Shown: in pieces, positions 43,673 to 52,103 of the stretch
Layout: each line of letters begins with the position of its first letter
How positions within the stretch are numbered: the first letter of the stretch is position 1
DNA from: Pseudomonadales bacterium
Lineage (GTDB): Bacteria > Pseudomonadota > Gammaproteobacteria > Pseudomonadales > Halieaceae
NCBI GenBank assembly: GCA_024234675.1
Contig: JACKNU010000008.1
Span: 1 to 64,000 of the forward strand
Length of the DNA stretch: 64,000 nucleotides
Direction of reading: 5' to 3'
The notes under the pieces: generated by a model
The model's input: only the letters and a program-made list of their open reading frames with translations
Database searches by the model: none
What the model was told of the DNA's origin: nothing
Program-made: the position numbers and the translations under genes

Positions 43673-43704
43673 AAATGTATTACATTTATTGACTTTGTAT
43701 TACA
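43673..43704. promoter_or_regulatory. Twin palindromes over the promoter of the RHH regulator gene
   Basis: AAATGTATTACATTT (43673-43687) is a perfect 15-bp palindrome. The core TGTATTACA is repeated at 43696-43704 exactly 20 bp further on, two helical turns. A possible promoter TTGACT (43689-43694), 17 bp, TACCTT overlaps the second copy. The AT-rich block differs sharply from its surroundings. Sites of this form suit a dimer-pair repressor such as the RHH protein encoded just downstream. Confidence 0.65.
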
Positions 43705-43767
43705 AGAGTACTACCTTGTTCGCCATCGCCGCCTGGTATAGCGACTAAATTCGGGAGTAGCTGAGCA

Positions 43768-44220
43768 ATGAAACAACGGGGAGCAAGAGGTTCCGGCGGC
43801 ACGCGCCGGCCGCGCAAGGACCGGGTACTGCAGGCGCGGATACCCAGTCACCTGGACGAGCAACTGCGCGACCGGGCGGAACAACTGGGCCTGTCTGTCT
43901 CCACGGTGGTGCGCAATGTCCTGCTGCATACCTTCGACCTGGTGGAAGGCGTGGTGGCGGACAGCGCGGAGATCGCCAGGGTATTCCAGCAACGGCAGAT
44001 AAAGCCCCTGGGCCTGAGCCGGGAGGAACAGCCCGAGCAGGAGGTGCTGGGCTGGCAGGAGGCGGTACTCAACCGCAACGGCCTGTGCCGGCAGTGCAAC
44101 GCCATCCTGCCCAGGGGCAAACGCGCGGCCATCGGCCTCCCGGCGAGGGGCGAGCCGCCACTGCTGTGCCTGGACTGCCTGGCAGCATTGACCACAGACG
44201 ATGACCAGCACACGGACTGA
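43768..44220 (+). CDS. Ribbon-helix-helix DNA-binding protein with C-terminal zinc-ribbon-like module
   Basis: A protein of 150 residues. After a basic N-terminal arm (RGSGGTRRPRKDR) comes a RHH domain: strand VLQARIPSHL, helices DEQLRDRAEQLGL and STVVRNVLLHTFDLVEG. The C-terminal third has two CxxC pairs, LCRQCNAILPRG and LLCLDCLAAL, spaced as in a zinc ribbon. This combination is not one I can name. Twin palindromes cover its promoter, so autoregulation is likely; a lipase gene follows 58 bp downstream. Confidence 0.7.
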   Translation: MKQRGARGSGGTRRPRKDRVLQARIPSHLDEQLRDRAEQLGLSVSTVVRNVLLHTFDLVEGVVADSAEIARVFQQRQIKPLGLSREEQPEQEVLGWQEAVLNRNGLCRQCNAILPRGKRAAIGLPARGEPPLLCLDCLAALTTDDDQHTD

Positions 44221-44278
44221 TCCGCACCGGCAACCGCAACACGACCGCAACCGGGGACTGACTCGGAGGAGCGAAACC

Positions 44279-45478
44279 ATGCAGACCTCATTTGACACTA
44301 CGCGCGGCGGCACCCGCCTGCTGTTTGATACCGTCAATGGCATCACCACCACCGTCGAGCGCATGCACGAAAAGATCGCCGGCACCGCCCTGCCCTGGCC
44401 GGCGCCGGAGCGAGGCGCCCACGGCGCTATCGCCGCTGCCGTGTACCGGGTTATCCGCGGGGTGAACGGCGGCCTGCGCCAGGGCGTGGACTGGTCATTC
44501 GAAAGGGTGCCGGCCAGCCTGCGAGCAGAGAGCGATTCCGCCGCCGAGCTGCGCGCTGTGGCGGCGCTGAACGGTGTGTGTGGCGATTACCTGGAAGCCA
44601 GTGGCAACCCGCTGGCCATTCCCATGCAACTGCGCAGCCCGCAGCAACGCCTGTCCCTGAGGCGCGCCGCGCTGCGCCAGGCGCTGCCGGAGGCCAGCCC
44701 CCATGTGGTGGTGCTGGTACACGGACTGTGCCTGTCCGAACTGGGCTGGCGTCGCAAGGGCAACACCAGCGTGGGTGAACGCCTGCGCGATGATTTCAAC
44801 TTCACCCCGCTTTACCTGCGCTATAACACCGGCCGCCATATCTCCACCAACGGCCGCGAGTTGGCCGCCCTGCTGGAACAGCTGTGCAGCAACTGGCCAG
44901 TGCCGGTGCAGTCGCTGTCCCTGGTCGGCCACAGCATGGGAGGCCTGGTTATTCGCAGCGCCTGCCAGTATGCGCAGAGAGAGGAAAGAACCTGGCCGCA
45001 AGCCCTGAAGCGCGTGGTTTGCCTGGGCACGCCCCACCACGGATCGCCACTGGAACGGGCCGGCCACGCGTTCGAGCAGGCCATGAAATACGTGCCCTAC
45101 GCCGAGCCCATGCTGTTCGGCAAACTGCGCAGCGTGGGCATCAAGGACCTGCGTCACGGCAACCTGCTGGACGAGGACTGGCAGGGCCACGACCCCGATG
45201 CCCCGCGGCCGGACTCGCGCCAGGTGGTACCGTTGATGGAGGGCGTGGATTACTATTTCGCCGCGGCCACCATGGGCAAACACCAGTTCGATCCCATGGG
45301 ACACCTGTTGGGCGACCTGCTGGTGCGCGCGGACAGCGCCGTGGGCCTGCACCGCGATGAGTTGAAGCGCCTAGCCATCAAGCCGGAACACTGCCGGGTA
45401 TTCCACGAGAAGAACCACTTCGACCTGCTGGACGATCCCCAGGTACACCAGCAGATTATAGACTGGTTCACGCGCTGA
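44279..45478 (+). CDS. PGAP1-like alpha/beta hydrolase (lipase/esterase)
   Basis: A protein of 399 residues from ATG 44279 after CGGAGGAG. The hydrolase fold is seen from about residue 140: VVVLVHGLCLSELGW (oxyanion region), nucleophile elbow LVGHSMGGLVIRSA, then CLGTPHHGSPLERAG, and a late HFDLLDDPQVHQQI that carries the probable catalytic His. The N-terminal 130 residues are helical and without a match. It lacks a signal peptide, so it is likely intracellular; this fits granule-bound or lipid hydrolases, but nothing proves it. Confidence 0.82.
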   Translation: MQTSFDTTRGGTRLLFDTVNGITTTVERMHEKIAGTALPWPAPERGAHGAIAAAVYRVIRGVNGGLRQGVDWSFERVPASLRAESDSAAELRAVAALNGVCGDYLEASGNPLAIPMQLRSPQQRLSLRRAALRQALPEASPHVVVLVHGLCLSELGWRRKGNTSVGERLRDDFNFTPLYLRYNTGRHISTNGRELAALLEQLCSNWPVPVQSLSLVGHSMGGLVIRSACQYAQREERTWPQALKRVVCLGTPHHGSPLERAGHAFEQAMKYVPYAEPMLFGKLRSVGIKDLRHGNLLDEDWQGHDPDAPRPDSRQVVPLMEGVDYYFAAATMGKHQFDPMGHLLGDLLVRADSAVGLHRDELKRLAIKPEHCRVFHEKNHFDLLDDPQVHQQIIDWFTR

Positions 45479-45501
45479 CAGCCCCGGGGACGCGATCACC
45501 T

Positions 45502-46368
45502 ATGGACAATGGCACAGAGCAATTACAGGGCGGCGTGGCGGTTATCACCGGTGCGGGATCGGGTATAGGCGCAGCACTGGCCCGGCACGCAGCGGAGCTG
45601 GGAATGAAAACAGTGCTGGCAGATATAGACTCTGATCGCATCAGGGCGGTGGCGGCGGAAATCCAGAGCGCGGGCGGCCACGCACTGCCGGTGTACACCG
45701 ATGTGAGTGACCCGCAGGCACTGGACGCGCTGGCGGATACCGTTTATGAATCCTTCGGCCAGGTAACCCTGCTGGTCAACAACGCGGGTATAGAAACCCT
45801 GGGCGTCACCTGGGAGATTCCCGCAACCAGCTGGGACAAGACCCTGGCCATCAATATCAACGGCGTGATCCATGGGGTCAGGGCTTTTGCGCCGCGCATG
45901 ATCGCCGCGGGTCACAGCGCTTTCATCGCCAACACCTGTTCGGTCGGCGCGCTGGGCACCATGCCGGTGCAGACTCCCTACATCCTCAGCAAGCACGCCG
46001 TGCTGGCGTTCAGCGAGTGCCTGTACCTGGAAATGCAACTGAAACAGGCGCCCATCCACGTGTCGGCAATCATGCCCGGGCCTGTAGCCACCCGCATATT
46101 CGCCGATTCCGCCACCACGGCGGATGCCAGCAGTCACCACCACCGGCAGGTGATGCAGCACATGCTGGCCAGCCAGGGCATCAGCGCCACGGAGGCGGCC
46201 CGCCTGATCCTGCCCCGCATCGCCGCCGGCGAATTCTGGATCTCCACCCATCCGCAGATGACCAGGGAAATGGCGCAACAGCGCGCCGAGCATCTCGCCG
46301 GGCTGTCGGTGCCGCAGTTGCCGCCGGAGTTGCTCGCCTCGCTGGTGCCGGAACCTCCCGCGGGCTAG
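45502..46368 (+). CDS. Short-chain dehydrogenase of the catabolic cluster
   Basis: A protein of 288 residues starting 23 bp after the lipase. Cofactor loop TGAGSGIGAALAR, NNAG, catalytic Ser in NTCSVGALG and Tyr/Lys in YILSK. Asp after the second strand (VLADIDSD) favours NAD(H). Together with the OYE, Baeyer-Villiger enzyme and esterase downstream it fits an alcohol-to-ketone oxidation step, inferred from position only. Confidence 0.88.
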   Translation: MDNGTEQLQGGVAVITGAGSGIGAALARHAAELGMKTVLADIDSDRIRAVAAEIQSAGGHALPVYTDVSDPQALDALADTVYESFGQVTLLVNNAGIETLGVTWEIPATSWDKTLAININGVIHGVRAFAPRMIAAGHSAFIANTCSVGALGTMPVQTPYILSKHAVLAFSECLYLEMQLKQAPIHVSAIMPGPVATRIFADSATTADASSHHHRQVMQHMLASQGISATEAARLILPRIAAGEFWISTHPQMTREMAQQRAEHLAGLSVPQLPPELLASLVPEPPAG

Positions 46369-46552
46369 CCGGCCAAGCTATCGACGCCAGTTGGATTGGC
46401 CGGCGCACGCCGCATCACAGGCCGGCGCAACAAGGGGCCGCCCGCTACCTGCTTTTTTGAACTGGCGGCAGCTTATACCGCGGCGCTGCTCGCTATGCGA
46501 GCGAAGTCCTTGCTAGCATTGCCTACTCAATAAACTACCCGGCGAGCCAACC

Positions 46553-47791
46553 ATGCGAGCAGAGGGATTACCCTTCGAACCTGTCACCATCGGCCCCCTC
46601 ACCCTGCGCAATCGCTTTATCAAATCCGGGGCCAATGAGGCCATGTGCCTGGACGGCAGGCCCACCGCGGCGCTGGTCAAACACCACCGGGACCTGGCCA
46701 GGGGCGGGGTGGGCATGACCACGGTTGCCTACATGGCTGTGGCCCCCGAGGGACGCACCCTGCCCAACCAGATCTGGATACGCCCCGGGATACTCCCGGA
46801 TCTGCTGGCGCTGACCTCGGCGGTGCACGCCGAGGGCGCCGCGATCTCCGCGCAGATCACCCACGGCGGCTCCTTCGTCACCGGTATGAAAGTGAAAGGC
46901 CGGACCATCAGCGCCTCCTCGGGGTTCAACCCCGCCGGCATGCTCAAGGGAAACCTGTTGCAGCGGGCCATGACCGAGGCGGACATGGAGCGGGTCACGG
47001 CGGAATTCGTCGCCGCCGCACAGCTGGCCCGGGACGCGGGCTTCGACGCCGTGGAACTGCACATGGGCCACGGCTATTTGTTGAACCAGTTCATCTCGCC
47101 CCTGAGTAACAAACGCGAAGACCAGTACGGCGGCAGCGCCGAAAACCGGGTACGCTTTCCGGCCAGGGTGCTGGCCGCGGTAAAGCGGGCTGTCGGCGCC
47201 AGCACCGCGGTACTGGCCAAGATCAATGTCGCCGACGGCACCCGCCGCGGCGCCCAGGTCGAGGACGGTATCGTCACGGCGCGAGCACTGCAGGCGGCGG
47301 GCGCGGATATGCTGGTGCTGAGCGGTGGCCGCAACGTGGAGTCCACCTGGTTCATGTTCGGCAGCCGCATGAATCGCCAGGAAATGGCCAAGGTGCTCAA
47401 GCAGCAGGGAGAACGCCTGATGGCGTTTGCGATGCAGGCCGCCGCTTCCCGGGAGCCGGATATCCAGTTCCGGGAAATGTATTTCCTGGAATACTCGCGC
47501 AAGATCCGCGCGGCCGTGGATCTGCCCCTGGCCTACCTGGGGGGCATCAAATCCCTGGCCAACGCCGAACAGGCCGTGGCCGAGGGTTTCGACTGCGTGG
47601 TACTGGCCCGGGCGCTGTTGCACGACCCGGCCCTGGTAAACAAGTTTCACCGCGGCGAGGTAGTGCAATCCGGGTGCGACAACTGCAACGGCTGCGTGGC
47701 CTATATCTACCACCCCGCCGGCACCCGGTGCGTCATGAACCCGCCGAATGATCCCGACCTGAACAAAATACCGGCCAGCGCCGCCGAGTGA
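46553..47791 (+). CDS. Old-yellow-enzyme-type flavin oxidoreductase with C-terminal Cys cluster
   Basis: A protein of 412 residues. It has the OYE TIM barrel: FEPVTIGPLTLRNRFIKSGANE at the start, QITHGGSF, the catalytic pair region GFDAVELHMGHGYLLNQFISPLSNKREDQYGGS, and the phosphate-binding end LAYLGGIKS. At the end a CDNCNGC...C array (SGCDNCNGCVAYIYHPAGTRC) resembles the 4Fe-4S site of the 2,4-dienoyl-CoA reductase subgroup, but the C-terminal FAD/NAD domain of that subgroup is absent. It likely reduces an activated double bond. Confidence 0.87.
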   Translation: MRAEGLPFEPVTIGPLTLRNRFIKSGANEAMCLDGRPTAALVKHHRDLARGGVGMTTVAYMAVAPEGRTLPNQIWIRPGILPDLLALTSAVHAEGAAISAQITHGGSFVTGMKVKGRTISASSGFNPAGMLKGNLLQRAMTEADMERVTAEFVAAAQLARDAGFDAVELHMGHGYLLNQFISPLSNKREDQYGGSAENRVRFPARVLAAVKRAVGASTAVLAKINVADGTRRGAQVEDGIVTARALQAAGADMLVLSGGRNVESTWFMFGSRMNRQEMAKVLKQQGERLMAFAMQAAASREPDIQFREMYFLEYSRKIRAAVDLPLAYLGGIKSLANAEQAVAEGFDCVVLARALLHDPALVNKFHRGEVVQSGCDNCNGCVAYIYHPAGTRCVMNPPNDPDLNKIPASAAE

Positions 47792-47854
47792 GCAAATCGC
47801 CGGCGCCCGCGTTGGGGTTGCCGGTCACAGACTACTGCGGAGAACGCGACTAAC

Positions 47855-49330
47855 ATGACACAGGGTGACCAGCGTATCGTCGTAATCGGTGCCGGCATGG
47901 CCGGCATCCTGGCGGGCATTAAATTGCAGGAGGCCGGCTTTACGAATATCGCGATCTACGAAAAAGCCGACCGCATTGGCGGCACCTGGCGCGAAAACAC
48001 CTATCCCGGCCTGACCTGCGACGTTCCCTCACACCACTACACCTACAGTTTCGAGCGCAACCCGGACTGGAGCCGCCATCTCCCCCCCGGAGCTGAAATA
48101 CAAGCTTATTTCGAGCGCACGGTGGCCAAATACGGCATCGAGCGCCTGTTGCACTGCAACCGGGAAGCGACCAGTGCCGAGTTTAGCGACGGTCGCTGGC
48201 GGCTGGGCTTCAGGGGCGGTGGCAGCGACGAGGCGGATATCCTGATCGCCGCCACCGGGGTGCTGCACAAGCCGAAATACCCACACCTGAACGGCATGGA
48301 GCGCTTTCGCGGTCACTGTTTCCACAGCGCGCGCTGGGACCATGCGGTGGCGCTGGAAGGCAAGCGCATCGGTATTATCGGCAACGGTTCCACCGGGGTG
48401 CAGATTGTCTCCGCACTGGCCGGCAAGGCCGCCTTCCTTGAGCACTATGTGCGCACGCCCCAGTGGATCATGCCGGTGGAAAACGGCTATTTCTCCGCGG
48501 AGGAACGCGCCGCCTTCCGCGACCCGAAAGTGCTGGAGGCGGCGATGCGCTTCGAGGAGTACAACGCCGCCGTGGAGCGCTACACCATGGCCATCGTCGA
48601 CATGGAATCCGAGGGTGCCAGGGAGATGGCCGCGGCCTGCCTGGCCAACCTGGAACAGAACGTGGCCGACCCGGTACTGCGGGAGCAACTGCGACCCGAC
48701 CACACCCCCCTGTGCAAGCGCCTTATTTTCTCGCCCGACTACTACCAGGCCATCCAGCACCCCGCCGCGGCATTGGTTACCGAGGACATCCAGGGCGTGG
48801 AGGAAACCGGGATCCGCACCCGGGATGGCCGGCTGCACGAACTGGACATCATCGTCCTGGCCACCGGCTTTCACCCCGATACTTTCATGCGGCCGATGCA
48901 CTTCAGGGGACGCAACGGCGTGGAACTGGAAACCCTGTGGGCGGATGGTCCCAGGGCCTACCTGGCCGTGACCCTGCCGGAGTTTCCCAACTTTTTCATG
49001 CTCAACGGCCCCAATGGCCCGGTGGGCAATTTTTCCCTGATCGATATCGCCGAGCGCCAGTGGCACTACATCGCCCAGCTGATCGACAGAATCGCGCGGG
49101 GTGAGTGCGACGAGATCGCGCCGCGCCGCGAGGCGATGGAGGAGTTTGAACGCGCCCGCGTGGCCGCTGCCCGAAATACCGTGTGGTACCGGGGTGGCTG
49201 TGACAGCTGGTACCTGGACCGGAACGGTATTCCCAGCAGCTGGCCCTGGAGCTACTCCCGTTTCCTGGAGGCCATGGCGGAGCCGGACTGGGAAGCCTTC
49301 GAATGTATCGGCCGCGACCGCGGCGAATGA
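47855..49330 (+). CDS. Baeyer-Villiger-type flavin monooxygenase
   Basis: A protein of 491 residues with GGAGAACG before ATG 47855. Two dinucleotide loops are seen, VIGAGMAGILAGIKL at about 10 (FAD) and IIGNGSTGVQIVSAL at about 170 (NADPH). Between them the type-I BVMO fingerprint FxGxxxHxxxW reads FRGHCFHSARWD. GGTWRENTYPGLTCDVPSHHY is the typical early block. Such enzymes insert one oxygen beside a ketone to give an ester or lactone. An esterase gene follows at 49363, as in many ketone-degradation clusters. Confidence 0.93.
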   Translation: MTQGDQRIVVIGAGMAGILAGIKLQEAGFTNIAIYEKADRIGGTWRENTYPGLTCDVPSHHYTYSFERNPDWSRHLPPGAEIQAYFERTVAKYGIERLLHCNREATSAEFSDGRWRLGFRGGGSDEADILIAATGVLHKPKYPHLNGMERFRGHCFHSARWDHAVALEGKRIGIIGNGSTGVQIVSALAGKAAFLEHYVRTPQWIMPVENGYFSAEERAAFRDPKVLEAAMRFEEYNAAVERYTMAIVDMESEGAREMAAACLANLEQNVADPVLREQLRPDHTPLCKRLIFSPDYYQAIQHPAAALVTEDIQGVEETGIRTRDGRLHELDIIVLATGFHPDTFMRPMHFRGRNGVELETLWADGPRAYLAVTLPEFPNFFMLNGPNGPVGNFSLIDIAERQWHYIAQLIDRIARGECDEIAPRREAMEEFERARVAAARNTVWYRGGCDSWYLDRNGIPSSWPWSYSRFLEAMAEPDWEAFECIGRDRGE

Positions 49331-49362
49331 AGCGCAGGACTGCGCCACTACAGGAATCGATT

Positions 49363-50292
49363 ATGTCACTACACCCCCAGGCCAGCGCCCTGCTGGAAGC
49401 ACTCGAGGAAGCCCCCACAATCGGTCCCGGATCGGATCCCACCGAGCTGCGCGCACTCATGCGCGTGCCGCCGCCGGAGCATCCCGAGGCGGTGGGCGGT
49501 CTCGAAGACCGACTGATACCAGGCCCCGCCGACCCTATCCCGGTGCGCATCTACACGCCGTCCGGTGAGGGCCCCTTCCCGCTGCTGGTGTTTTTCCACG
49601 GCGGGGGCTTTGTACTGTGCGACCTGGACAGCCACGACGCCACCTGCCGGGCACTGTGCAACGAGGCGACCGCGGTAGTGGTTTCCGTGGCCTACCGGCT
49701 GGCGCCGGAACACCCCTACCCCGCAGGGCCGGAGGATTGCTTTGCCGCGACCTGCTGGGCCGCCGGACAGGCGCAGGCACTGGGCGCCGATGCCCGCCGC
49801 CTGGGGGTGGTCGGCGACAGTGCTGGAGGCTGCCTCGCGGCGGCGGTGACGCTGATGGCGAGACAGGCGGGCGGTCCGGCCATAGCATTCCAGGGCCTGA
49901 TCTACCCGGTCACCAATTGCGCCTTTGATACGCCCTCGTACCGTGACAACGCCCAGGGCTACTACCTGACCCGGGAGGCCATGCAGTGGTTCTGGGAGCA
50001 GTACCTCAGCGACCCGGCGCAGGCTGACGAACCCTACGCCTCGCCGCTGCGGGCTGCCGACCTGGCCGGACTGCCGGCCGCCTCCCTGGTGACCGCCGGC
50101 TATGACCCCCTGCGGGACGAGGGCAGGGCCTACGGGCAGGCGCTGGCCGCCGCGGGTGTGCCGGTGCAGTTGCACCACTTCGCCCGGCACTTCCACGGTT
50201 TTGCGGGCATGCTGGGCATTCTCGACGATGCGCGCCCGGCCCTGCGCCTGATCGCCGGGGATTTTCACAGCGCCCTCGATGGGACCGCCTGA
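49363..50292 (+). CDS. HSL-family alpha/beta hydrolase (esterase)
   Basis: A protein of 309 residues. The oxyanion motif of the hormone-sensitive lipase family is LVFFHGGGFVLCDLDSHDATCR and the nucleophile elbow is VVGDSAGGCLAAAV; the Asp is in GYDPLRDEG and the His in HFARHFHGFAG. It begins 33 bp after the Baeyer-Villiger gene and is the natural candidate to cleave the ester or lactone that enzyme makes. Confidence 0.92.
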   Translation: MSLHPQASALLEALEEAPTIGPGSDPTELRALMRVPPPEHPEAVGGLEDRLIPGPADPIPVRIYTPSGEGPFPLLVFFHGGGFVLCDLDSHDATCRALCNEATAVVVSVAYRLAPEHPYPAGPEDCFAATCWAAGQAQALGADARRLGVVGDSAGGCLAAAVTLMARQAGGPAIAFQGLIYPVTNCAFDTPSYRDNAQGYYLTREAMQWFWEQYLSDPAQADEPYASPLRAADLAGLPAASLVTAGYDPLRDEGRAYGQALAAAGVPVQLHHFARHFHGFAGMLGILDDARPALRLIAGDFHSALDGTA

Positions 50293-50302
50293 CAGCCACC
50301 AC

Positions 50303-50830
50303 TCAGGTCGCCAGCAACAGGGCCTCCAACTCCCGCACATGGGGGTCTGGATCGTCCAGCTCGCGCAGCGCCGCCGCCAGTTGCAGCAGGTAGTCGCGAT
50401 TGCTGCCACTGGGGCCATGGGAGCGGGCGATGTGCGCGGCTATCTCCGGCAGGGACGCCGGCCCCAGGAACGCCGGGTTGTCGGCGCGGGCCACGTACAG
50501 GATACCGCCCACCTCGCGCTGCCCGGGCTGCAGCGACATGGTGACGGCGTGACGCTCGTAACCGTTTTTCTCGCGGTGATCCAGGTGTTTGAACACCGCG
50601 TGCTCCACCCGGTAGGCGACACCCTTGCACACGGCGCCGGGCGAGCGCACCAGGGTAACCACGCGGCCCGGGGCCTGGGGCGTGCCGCGGTGGTCGTGGG
50701 ATCCCTGCCAGAACCGGCGCTCCCAGCCGACGACCGCCGCCGTAGCCTGTTCCAGGAAAGGGAAATCAACCTTGTAGATCAGCGAGCCATAGCCAAATAC
50801 CCAGGTCGATTCCTGCCCACTGTCGCTCAC
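50303..50830 (-). CDS. ChaC-type gamma-glutamylcyclotransferase
   Basis: A protein of 175 residues from GTG 50830 with AGGGGG upstream. The glycine-rich YGSL motif is at VFGYGSLIYKVDFPF and the catalytic Glu is in the HLDHREKNGYERH stretch. ChaC enzymes cleave glutathione to 5-oxoproline and Cys-Gly. The open frame goes much further upstream but only as a shadow of the alcohol dehydrogenase gene. It converges on the esterase with a 10-bp gap. Confidence 0.9.
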   Translation of the reverse strand: MSDSGQESTWVFGYGSLIYKVDFPFLEQATAAVVGWERRFWQGSHDHRGTPQAPGRVVTLVRSPGAVCKGVAYRVEHAVFKHLDHREKNGYERHAVTMSLQPGQREVGGILYVARADNPAFLGPASLPEIAAHIARSHGPSGSNRDYLLQLAAALRELDDPDPHVRELEALLLAT

Positions 50831-50877
50831 CCCTGTTGCCCCCTTGCAAATCCGACGGATACTGCCCCGCCAGCGCC

Positions 50878-51957
50878 CTACTCGAAGCTGATCATGATCT
50901 TGGCCTCGTGCTCCGGCGTGGCCAGCGTTGCGAAGGCTTCCGTCACGCCCTCGGGTTTTACCACGCTGGTTATCATGGGCGCTGCATCCAGCTTGCCATC
51001 GGCAATATCGTAAAGAGTCTGGCCATATTCCTCGCCGCTGTAGGCAAAGGCAAAGCTCAGGTTGAGTTCCTTGCCGATGGCCACGACTGGCTCGAAGCTG
51101 TCCAGCTCCATGCACACCCCCACCACCACGATACGCGAGCGCGGCGGCGCATCCAGCATGATCTGCTGGATCAGGCCCGGCACGCCCACGCACTCGAATA
51201 TCACACAGGGCCGGGCGCGGGTATCCAGGCCCAGCATCGCCATGGGGCCGGTGGCATCGTAATCCGCCGGAGCGCCGGCTTCCAGCCAGCTGCGATAGGG
51301 TGATTTCTCGGCGGGGTTGACCACCACGTCCGCACCCATTTTTTCCGCCAGTGCCCGCCGGCCGGCGGAAAAGTCGGAGGCGATGACCGGGCCGTAGCCG
51401 CGCGCCTTGAGGGCCAGGATCACGGCCAGCCCTATGGGTCCACAACCTATCACCAGGGGGATCTCATCGCCCTGCAGCGCCGCTCGCGCCACCGCGTGCG
51501 TGGCCACCGCCATCGGCTCGGTGAGCGCCGCGATATTGCTGGGCAGGTCGACCGGCACAGGCACCATCATCGGCTCCTGTACCACCATGAGTTCGCCATA
51601 ACCACCGGGGTACTTGTTGGAGTAGCCGATATTTTCCAGCCCGTCGGGACGAACCACCAGGGGCACCGCGCACACCCTGCTACCAGGCTTGAGTTTTCTC
51701 TCGGTGCCGGGCCCATAGTCGATAATTTCGCCGCAGAACTCGTGGCCGAACACCACCCCCTGGGCGGGATCGAACTCCAGCGGTATGCCGCCGCGCTTGA
51801 ACCCCTGCAGGGCGCTCTCACAATGGTGGAACATATGCAGGTCGGAGCCACAGATACCACAGGCCAGGGTTCTGACCAGTACCTCGCCGGGGCCGGGTTC
51901 GGGATCCTTCACCTGCTCGACATTCATTGCGTCATTGCGCATCACAACGGCTTTCAT
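50878..51957 (-). CDS. Zinc-dependent alcohol dehydrogenase (MDR)
   Basis: A protein of 359 residues. The catalytic zinc site is seen as CGICGSDLHMF and GHEFCGEI, with the cofactor loop VIGCGPIGLAVILALKARG. The four-Cys structural zinc lobe of classical ADH is not present: after GSRVCAVPLVV only one Cys is seen. Substrate unknown; the nearby ketone-oxidising genes run the other way, so a link is only possible. ChaC lies 47 bp downstream on the same strand. Confidence 0.88.
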   Translation of the reverse strand: MKAVVMRNDAMNVEQVKDPEPGPGEVLVRTLACGICGSDLHMFHHCESALQGFKRGGIPLEFDPAQGVVFGHEFCGEIIDYGPGTERKLKPGSRVCAVPLVVRPDGLENIGYSNKYPGGYGELMVVQEPMMVPVPVDLPSNIAALTEPMAVATHAVARAALQGDEIPLVIGCGPIGLAVILALKARGYGPVIASDFSAGRRALAEKMGADVVVNPAEKSPYRSWLEAGAPADYDATGPMAMLGLDTRARPCVIFECVGVPGLIQQIMLDAPPRSRIVVVGVCMELDSFEPVVAIGKELNLSFAFAYSGEEYGQTLYDIADGKLDAAPMITSVVKPEGVTEAFATLATPEHEAKIMISFE

Positions 51958-52103
51958 AATAGTTTTCGCCCGGCTGTTTATGGTCAGATCACTATAGGCA
52001 GCGCAGCGCCTGTGTCAATTCCGCCAGCAGCTACCGCTGCGCAGGACGGGGAACCAGTGGAGCGGCAAATCCACATCCGCTCCCGGCATCGCCCAGCCAG
52101 CGC

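Noticed and set aside
46369..46552. Possible terminator or RNA gene in the gap before the OYE gene
   Set aside because: Only a weak 6-bp stem (GCTCGC/GCGAGC near 46490) with no T-run; nothing convincing seen.
50831..51445. Upstream part of the open frame of the ChaC-like gene
   Set aside because: It overlaps the alcohol dehydrogenase on the same strand in another frame; the GTG start with AGGGGG is better.
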